Below are positions 57,977 through 64,000 of a DNA stretch of 64,000 nucleotides, piece after piece. Each line of letters begins with the position of its first letter. The first letter of the stretch is position 1. Source of the stretch: Fen-1254 sp963769605 (GTDB lineage: Bacteria; Bacteroidota; Ignavibacteria; UBA10030); NCBI GenBank assembly GCA_963769605.1, contig CAVYML010000009.1, positions 372,001-436,000 on the forward strand, given 5' to 3'. The position numbers and the translations under genes are program-made. The notes beneath the pieces are model-generated. The model ran no database searches and was not told the origin of the DNA. It worked only from the letters and a program-made list of their open reading frames with translations.

Positions 57977-58461
57977 AGATCAGCCTCCGAAATTTGTTAT
58001 AGTTTATGAATTAATTCTTGTTATATCGTTGAAAAGTGCTTTATAATCCGTAAAAGACGAGATCGCAGGACTGATGATATCGATGGTAGTACGAACTTCC
58101 AATTTATCCATAAGAACCTTAAAGAGCTTCGAAATATTATCGAAAATATTTTTCTTCTTTAACTATGTAATACAACTAAATCAATACTGTATCAATCAAT
58201 CATAGGCTCTTATGGACTTTCTCATAAAGATACAACGGAACACAAATGGCAATAGTTCCCTTATCCATTTCCCCTTCGGGTATTTCAAGTTCCATTTAAT
58301 CTATAGTTGAAGGCGGCCGCGGAAGTTTCCCCGCATGGCAAGAACCACGACGATCCCTTTGGGGGCAAGCCCCGTCGTGGCTTCAGAAGAAAGCTTTCAG
58401 TTCAAAATAGGAGATCAATTCCGGCAATCAGTTGCCATTTTCTTTGTATTGTGCAAGCTGC
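57977..58461. other. Intergenic region with a hairpin
   Basis: No gene is convincing. It contains the palindrome at 58345-58380 and the promoter region of the membrane-protein/YceI operon. Confidence 0.4.
58345..58380. repeat. 36-bp palindrome
   Basis: CCACGACG and CGTCGTGG flank inner arms in GATCCCTTTGGGGGCAAGCC. It resembles the GTCGCGG family and lies about 80 bp past the stop of the giant kinase. Confidence 0.65.
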
Positions 58462-61400
58462 TCATATGTTTTTGTCTAACACATCACGAATCATTTTCAG
58501 AATTTCCTGTGTTTTATAAGGCTTTTGCAGAAATCCAAGCGCTCCGGCTTCCAACAATCTAGCTTTCGCATCAGGCTCTAAAAATCCGCTAGCAAGAATA
58601 ACTTTAACCTGCGGATCTAATTCTTTGAGTTTTCCGAATACTTCTGCACCGGTCATACCGGGTAAACCTATATCAGTAACAACTAAATCGATTTCTTCCA
58701 TGTGTGCTCTAAAGACTTTTACCGCGTCGCTACCGTCTTCGGCACGATATACTTTATATCCGCTGGATTCTAAACAAACGCACGCCATTTCTAAAAGAAA
58801 CTCTTCATCTTCTACAAGAAGAATTGTTTCTGAGCCGCCGAATTCGACAGATTTCTCAGATTGGGGAGGCTCATCTTGCTGTTCGTCGACTGAGGAGACC
58901 GGGAAAAACAGCCGGAAAGTCGTTCCTTGACCTTCTTTGGTTTCCAAGTCGATGAGCCCATCATGTGCTTCTACAACGCCGTACACAACTGATAATCCGA
59001 GCCCGGTTCCCTTTCCTTGCGGTTTTGTAGTGAAAAAAGGGTCAAATGCCCGCACACTTGTCGCTTTATCCATTCCCTCGCCGGTATCGGTGACATTGAT
59101 GCACACGTATACACGTTGATTTGCATCCGGAAATCGATCTTGTATTTGGGCTTTGGTGCATTTTTCCGCTACAAACATAATAGATCCGCCATTCGGCATC
59201 GCGTCCCTTGCATTGACGCAAAGATTTAAAAGTACTTGATGAATCTGAGATCGATCGGCATAAATATCAGGAAGCTCCTTTTGAATATTTTTCGAGAATG
59301 TGATGGTTTTTGGAAAAGTCTGCTGCAGCATCGAAATTATTTCGTCTACCAGCGTCCCAACATCTACTGCTTCGAATATAACATCGGTCTTACGGGCAAA
59401 TGTGAGAATCTGTCTGACAAGCGCCGCACCGCGTTCAACTGCACGCTGCATGGCGTTGATGCTTACGGTATATTCCGGATTATGAGCCAACCGTTTCTCA
59501 AGCAGAGATATATAACCAAGAATAATACCGAGGATGTTATTAAAATCATGAGCTATACCGCCGGCCAGCGTTCCGATACTTTGCATCTTTTGCGACTGGA
59601 GCAACTCGTGCTGAAGTCTCTTCCGCTCTGTGATATCGACGGCAACACCTACGTGTGCTATCGCTTTTCCCTTGTCATCAAGAACGAGAGAAGTGGAAAG
59701 AGAAATTGGAAATTCTGTCCCGTCCTTTCTCCGGCTCACAAGTTCTCCCTGCCAGCTGCCTTCTCCTGCCGCTTGCATCAGATCCCTGCCGCCGGTTCCG
59801 CCCGGCGCTGCAATATCATCCATGGTTTTTCCGATGACTTCAACTTCGGAATATCCATGGCCATCCAAAAAGGCTTGATTGACAAACATGATTCTGCCGT
59901 TCATATCCGTGACATAAACGAATTCACCGATACTTTTTACTGTATGACTCAGCAGATTCACTATTTCTTCCGCTTGTTTCCGCCGGGTGATATCGGTTAC
60001 AAAGTTCAGAGTAACATGCTCACCCTGGAGCTGCAAATTCGATACGGCAATATGAATGGGAAACTGAGTTCCGTCGCCCCGCAAACCTATGGTTTCAAAT
60101 TGGCTCGGAACGCTTACACCTTCCGACCTCAACCGATAACGTTCCAGAAGATCGTTGTGCACTTCCGGTGCAAGGTAATCCAGCATAGCCTTTTCTTTGA
60201 CATCATCAGGGTTCGGTACTCCGAATATCGTTAGACTTGTCGGATTAGCATAGAGTATTTTTCCGGTGTTGGAAAGAATGACAACCGCAGCAGGAGCGCT
60301 TTCAATCAATTTGCGGAACCGCTCTTCGCTTTGCCGGAGCGTCTCCTCCGTCTGTTTTCTTTCAGACATATCCATAATGATGCCGGCGACTTCAAATGAT
60401 TTCTCGCTCAGCCGCCGGATATGAGCATCGGTATACATCCAATGAATATCGCCTTTTGCATCCCGCAGCCGGAACTCCTGCGTGTATCCATCCAATCCAT
60501 TGCGGATTGCTTCTGCGCTTTGAGGAGCCATTACAATGCGGTCTTCTTCAAGCCAGCTGAAGAAGAACCGATCGGAAAGATCACCGGTCGGATAATCCGG
60601 CAAATCCAAAAATTTCTGCACAACATCCAAATTTGCATAATGCGTATCCCAATAATATCCGCACGCACCTTGCGTTTCATTTTCAGCTTTAGTGACAATT
60701 GCATGCCAAAAAATAGCATGCGTGCCTTCGGCAGCCCGCCGCAAATCTTCTTCTGCCCGTTTGCGTTCGGTGATATCTTCCTTTTCAGCGAGAAAATGAG
60801 TAATCGTTCCGTTCTCGTCGACTATCGGGGAGATAGAAGCAGCTTCCCAGTACAGTTCGCCGTTCTTTTTTTTGTTATGGAATTCACCATTCCATTCCCT
60901 GCCGGCCGTGATCGTCTGCCACATATCTGCGTATGTTTCACAAGAAGTTTCTCCTGATTTTAGAATTCGAGGGTTCTTTCCGATAACTTCTTCTGAACGG
61001 TACTGTGTAAGTTTTTCAAACTTCGGATTCACATATTCAATTTCACCCTGCAGGTTCGTAATAATAACAGACGAAGGACTCTGTTCGACCGCTCGTGAAA
61101 GCTTCCTCGTTTGCTCTTCTAATTTTTTTCGCGCGGTGATATCGGTAACAATAACCTGCATGGACGGCTTTCCGAGATACGTTATTGGTACTGCCATGAC
61201 CTCGACATTAATTGGTGTCCCGTCTACTTTGATAAAGATTTCCTCTAATGGATACAATCCCTGCTCTCCTGCCTGAAGCCGTTGAATTCGATTAAAAGTT
61301 TCGTCCCATTCTAGAGGATGGACAATATCCCGTATTGACCTTCCGATAATTTCTATCGGCGATTTTGCGCCTAATATTTTTGCTCCTTCGAAATTAGAGA

Positions 61401-64000
61401 ATACAATCTTCCCTTCGGAATGTACGGCTATTCCTATCGGTGAATACTCGAGCAGGAGCCTGTATCGATCTTCGCTTTCTTTCAATGCATTTTCCATCCG
61501 CACGCGTTCCGTCACATCGTGAGCGAGTACTATTCTCGCTTGTCTTCCTTCAAAGGGACTCGTATGTGCAGTGATCTCGACAGAAATGATAGTCCCGTCT
61601 TTTTTACGATGCCGCCAAATTTTCGTTTGGCTCAAGCCGTTCGATAAATTTGCTATGTCTTCTAAGAGTAATGGAATGTCCTCCGGGGGACGAACATCTT
61701 TAATCGTCATCTCCAGAAGTTCTTCCCGTGAATAGCCATACTGGCGTATAAATGCATCATTAATATCAAGAATGGACAGAGTCTCCGGGTCGTAGATACA
61801 CATGGGATGAGGATTGTGCTGGAAGAGCAGCCTATACTGTTCTTCGGATTTGCGAAGTGCATTTTCCATTTGCTTGCGTGCAGTAATATCACGAGCTATG
61901 CCTGCAATGCCGACGATCGTCCCATCTGAATCTATGAGCGGATTTTTAATGGTTTCAAACCATTTCATATCGCCGGGTAAATCGGAATATTCATTTTCTT
62001 GCTGGAGCGGTATGCCCATATCCAGAATCGTCCGATCTTCTTCTAAAATTCTTTTTGCCGAATCTGAAAGCATTGCTTCGACCTCGTTTTTTCCGAGAAC
62101 ATTTTTTTCTTCCTTGTCAAAATATTTGCACCATGCCTTATTGACAGCCAGATAGGAACCGTCCTTGCTTTTCAGCCAAGCCGGATCCGGAATACTATCG
62201 AGAATGCCGCGCTGCCGCCGTTCACTTTCCGCAAGAGCTTCGACGGCCAGATCTCTCCTTTCTTCCGTATCAATCATTTCAAGTGCATACGAGAGATCCA
62301 TTACCAGCTCATTAAAGAGAGCAATCTCTTGATTGTTAAAAAAACCTGCTTCATTCGAATAATAATTGATGGTCCCGATTATTTTCCCTTTTAACCGCAG
62401 GGGAAATGAGGCGAAAGATCTAAAACCGAGAGCAATCGCTTTTTCCCTCCATGGGATTATTCGCTCATCGTACTCGATATTATTGCAAACAATATTCCGC
62501 GCTTCTCGAATGGCGGTTATGGTCGGTTCATTTCCTCCGGAGGAATCATCAAGACTCAAATGCAGCTGCCCAAGATATCCATCGATGATTCCGGCATGAG
62601 CGACGGGTATTACTTCCCCTGCTTCCGGGTCGACCAGGCCGATCCAGCACATCGACATTTTACCGTCTTCAATTACAATTTTGCAAGTTCCTTCAAATAT
62701 TCTCTGCCGGTCGCGTTCCCGCACAATGAGTTGATTGATGTTGCTCAATACCGCATAAGTTCGATTGAGTTTGAGAATTTCCAATTCTGCTCGTTTTTTT
62801 TCCGTTATATCGCGATCTATGCCGATCGAATATGGTTTTCCCCGCCACATAATCGGCACGCCGGTATATTCTATAATATTGTCTTTCCCATCAGGGCGAA
62901 TCCATGAGAATGAGCCTTGATAAGCTTCTCCTCGGGCAAGGGATTCTATACGCTTGGAATTTGCCTCTTCTTCAAGCGTTATTCGGAGTTCCTGTGTGTA
63001 TTCGCTTTGAAGCAGCTCATCGCGGCTCCGGCCTGCCATGGATGCATATTGTTCATTACACTCGACAAGCTTTCTTTTGTATGGATCAGGATCTTCAGTG
63101 TAAATGCAAATTCCGTCATAAACATTTTCGAATATCATCCGGAATCTTTCCTCGGATTCCCGAACCGCCATTTCCGCCCGTTTACGTATAGTAATATCGT
63201 TTGCCATAACAAGACGGGCATGCTTTCCTTCAAAAATCAAATTGTGCGTTGTAATCTCCACATCTATGACCGTGCCGTCTTTTTTGAGGTGGCGGAAGGA
63301 ACCCGCATTGCGCAAGGTTTCGCTGCCTGCGGAGGCAGATTGTAAAATGACAGCCTCTTTTTCTTCAGAATAAATATCTTGAAGCGTCATAGAAAGAAAT
63401 TCTATCTCCGAGTAACCATATTGTTGAACCGCAGCCTCATTTACGGCAAGAAAAGCAAACGTGTCGCAGTCGTACACCCAAAGGGGAATGGGATTATTGA
63501 GAAAGAGCATCCGGTAATGCTCTTCTTTGCTCGCCAGTATTTTTTCAATTTCTTTCCGTTCCGATATTTCATTCAATAATTTATTATTAACAATTTCAAG
63601 CTTTTTAGTCCGCTGCTTTACCCTTCTATCAAGCTTCTCGGCTGCATCCCGAAGTTCGTCTTCATTTCGTTTTATTCTCTCCATCAATCGCACATAAGCG
63701 AGCAGCACCTGTTTTGAGATCGGTTTTACCAGATAACCCTCTGCTCCGGCATCCAGGCCCTGTACCTGGTTCTTATTTTCGATTTCTATGCCGGAAATTA
63801 AGAGAACGAGGATATGTTTGAGCTCCGGATTGTTCTTGATTTGCCGGCATATTTCAAAACCTTTTATATCGGGAAGAAAGACATCAAGTACAAGCAGATC
63901 TGGATTGTTTTCTTTCACCAACCGCAGACATTCACTACCTGTCTGAGCCTCTAAAATTCTATACCCTTCTCTTTTTAAGAGATAAGAAAGGATATGCAAA
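58462..64000 (-). CDS. Giant multi-PAS hybrid histidine kinase (5' end outside window)
   Basis: The frame is open to the right edge, so the N-terminus is missing and at least 1,845 residues are present. Order: a receiver domain lacking its first strand (LLVLDVFLPDIKG), a coiled coil, two PAS domains, a GAF domain (about 430-570), seven further PAS-like units, HisKA with its histidine in GGIAHDFNNILG, an ATPase domain (DTGEGM, GTGLGLS) and a final receiver domain (LVVTDIGLPGM). Nine PAS units in one protein is many. It has no visible membrane segment, so it is soluble. Receiver domains at both ends imply phosphorelay input and output. Its partner genes are outside the window or unlinked. Confidence 0.88.
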   Translation of the reverse strand, partial: LHILSYLLKREGYRILEAQTGSECLRLVKENNPDLLVLDVFLPDIKGFEICRQIKNNPELKHILVLLISGIEIENKNQVQGLDAGAEGYLVKPISKQVLLAYVRLMERIKRNEDELRDAAEKLDRRVKQRTKKLEIVNNKLLNEISERKEIEKILASKEEHYRMLFLNNPIPLWVYDCDTFAFLAVNEAAVQQYGYSEIEFLSMTLQDIYSEEKEAVILQSASAGSETLRNAGSFRHLKKDGTVIDVEITTHNLIFEGKHARLVMANDITIRKRAEMAVRESEERFRMIFENVYDGICIYTEDPDPYKRKLVECNEQYASMAGRSRDELLQSEYTQELRITLEEEANSKRIESLARGEAYQGSFSWIRPDGKDNIIEYTGVPIMWRGKPYSIGIDRDITEKKRAELEILKLNRTYAVLSNINQLIVRERDRQRIFEGTCKIVIEDGKMSMCWIGLVDPEAGEVIPVAHAGIIDGYLGQLHLSLDDSSGGNEPTITAIREARNIVCNNIEYDERIIPWREKAIALGFRSFASFPLRLKGKIIGTINYYSNEAGFFNNQEIALFNELVMDLSYALEMIDTEERRDLAVEALAESERRQRGILDSIPDPAWLKSKDGSYLAVNKAWCKYFDKEEKNVLGKNEVEAMLSDSAKRILEEDRTILDMGIPLQQENEYSDLPGDMKWFETIKNPLIDSDGTIVGIAGIARDITARKQMENALRKSEEQYRLLFQHNPHPMCIYDPETLSILDINDAFIRQYGYSREELLEMTIKDVRPPEDIPLLLEDIANLSNGLSQTKIWRHRKKDGTIISVEITAHTSPFEGRQARIVLAHDVTERVRMENALKESEDRYRLLLEYSPIGIAVHSEGKIVFSNFEGAKILGAKSPIEIIGRSIRDIVHPLEWDETFNRIQRLQAGEQGLYPLEEIFIKVDGTPINVEVMAVPITYLGKPSMQVIVTDITARKKLEEQTRKLSRAVEQSPSSVIITNLQGEIEYVNPKFEKLTQYRSEEVIGKNPRILKSGETSCETYADMWQTITAGREWNGEFHNKKKNGELYWEAASISPIVDENGTITHFLAEKEDITERKRAEEDLRRAAEGTHAIFWHAIVTKAENETQGACGYYWDTHYANLDVVQKFLDLPDYPTGDLSDRFFFSWLEEDRIVMAPQSAEAIRNGLDGYTQEFRLRDAKGDIHWMYTDAHIRRLSEKSFEVAGIIMDMSERKQTEETLRQSEERFRKLIESAPAAVVILSNTGKILYANPTSLTIFGVPNPDDVKEKAMLDYLAPEVHNDLLERYRLRSEGVSVPSQFETIGLRGDGTQFPIHIAVSNLQLQGEHVTLNFVTDITRRKQAEEIVNLLSHTVKSIGEFVYVTDMNGRIMFVNQAFLDGHGYSEVEVIGKTMDDIAAPGGTGGRDLMQAAGEGSWQGELVSRRKDGTEFPISLSTSLVLDDKGKAIAHVGVAVDITERKRLQHELLQSQKMQSIGTLAGGIAHDFNNILGIILGYISLLEKRLAHNPEYTVSINAMQRAVERGAALVRQILTFARKTDVIFEAVDVGTLVDEIISMLQQTFPKTITFSKNIQKELPDIYADRSQIHQVLLNLCVNARDAMPNGGSIMFVAEKCTKAQIQDRFPDANQRVYVCINVTDTGEGMDKATSVRAFDPFFTTKPQGKGTGLGLSVVYGVVEAHDGLIDLETKEGQGTTFRLFFPVSSVDEQQDEPPQSEKSVEFGGSETILLVEDEEFLLEMACVCLESSGYKVYRAEDGSDAVKVFRAHMEEIDLVVTDIGLPGMTGAEVFGKLKELDPQVKVILASGFLEPDAKARLLEAGALGFLQKPYKTQEILKMIRDVLDKNI

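Noticed and set aside
59236..60234. 332-codon plus-strand open frame inside the giant kinase gene
   Set aside because: Shadow of the kinase coding sequence; no ribosome binding site or domain.
1..64000. CRISPR array, tRNA or rRNA genes, prophage
   Set aside because: I saw no regularly spaced direct repeats, no tRNA-like cloverleaf with its conserved arms, no rRNA sequence and no phage structural genes. Short tRNAs could be missed by eye.

Overview
The window looks like chromosomal DNA from a Bacteroidota/Chlorobiota-type bacterium (FCB group), most like the Ignavibacteria. The clues are type IX secretion sorting tails beginning YPNPFNPSTTI or YPNPFNPTTQI, TonB receptors with carboxypeptidase-like N-terminal domains, a DUF4249 lipoprotein beside a TonB receptor, promoters of the TTTG-N20-TA type, and many PAS-rich hybrid kinases. 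The lineage is inferred from these features, not from a marker gene.

Layout. 1-12.5 kb: a TonB receptor cut by the left edge, a GH3 beta-glucosidase, a GH2 beta-mannosidase-like enzyme, a GlcG/HbpS-like protein, a metallophosphoesterase and an M16 zinc protease broken by an in-frame TGA. 12.7-16.7 kb: a FIST sensor with its PAS-rich hybrid histidine kinase. 17.7-21.8 kb: a secreted DUF4380-like protein with a sorting tail, a sugar-porter MFS permease and an esterase. 21.9-23.0 kb: a complete IS630-family element. 23-24.7 kb: a REC-GAF-kinase. 25-31.5 kb: a zone of decay with a broken secreted protein, a frameshifted GH20 hexosaminidase and a permease remnant, ending in an intact ROK sugar kinase. 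31.8-38.5 kb: a second GH2 beta-mannosidase, a GT4 glycosyltransferase and an ECF sigma factor with a B12-type radical SAM protein. 38.7-53.1 kb: a stress-flavoured block (42-aa basic protein, SPFH protein, LysE exporter, NarL-type regulator, small membrane proteins, sorbosone-dehydrogenase-like protein, CbpA-type DnaJ, Old Yellow Enzyme, RNB ribonuclease, eRF1-like protein, GH130 plus GT4-fusion operon, CsbD). 53.3-64 kb: DUF4249 lipoprotein with TonB receptor, YceI with a b561-like membrane protein, and a giant PAS-array hybrid kinase cut by the right edge.

How it fits together. The GH3, two GH2 and GH130 enzymes with the ROK kinase and MFS permease suggest use of beta-mannan or beta-glucan oligosaccharides; the amino-sugar side (GH20, FucP-like permease) is decaying. 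The most striking regulatory signal is a 63-bp module found four times, always upstream of a minus-strand gene: ECF sigma, SPFH, LysE and CsbD. It joins a 27-bp inverted repeat (AAAGGAT-N13-ATCCTTT) to a -10-like hexamer at exactly the same distance in all four copies, with only a poor -35. It reads as the promoter of a small stress regulon. Several families of dispersed palindromes sit at gene 3' ends.
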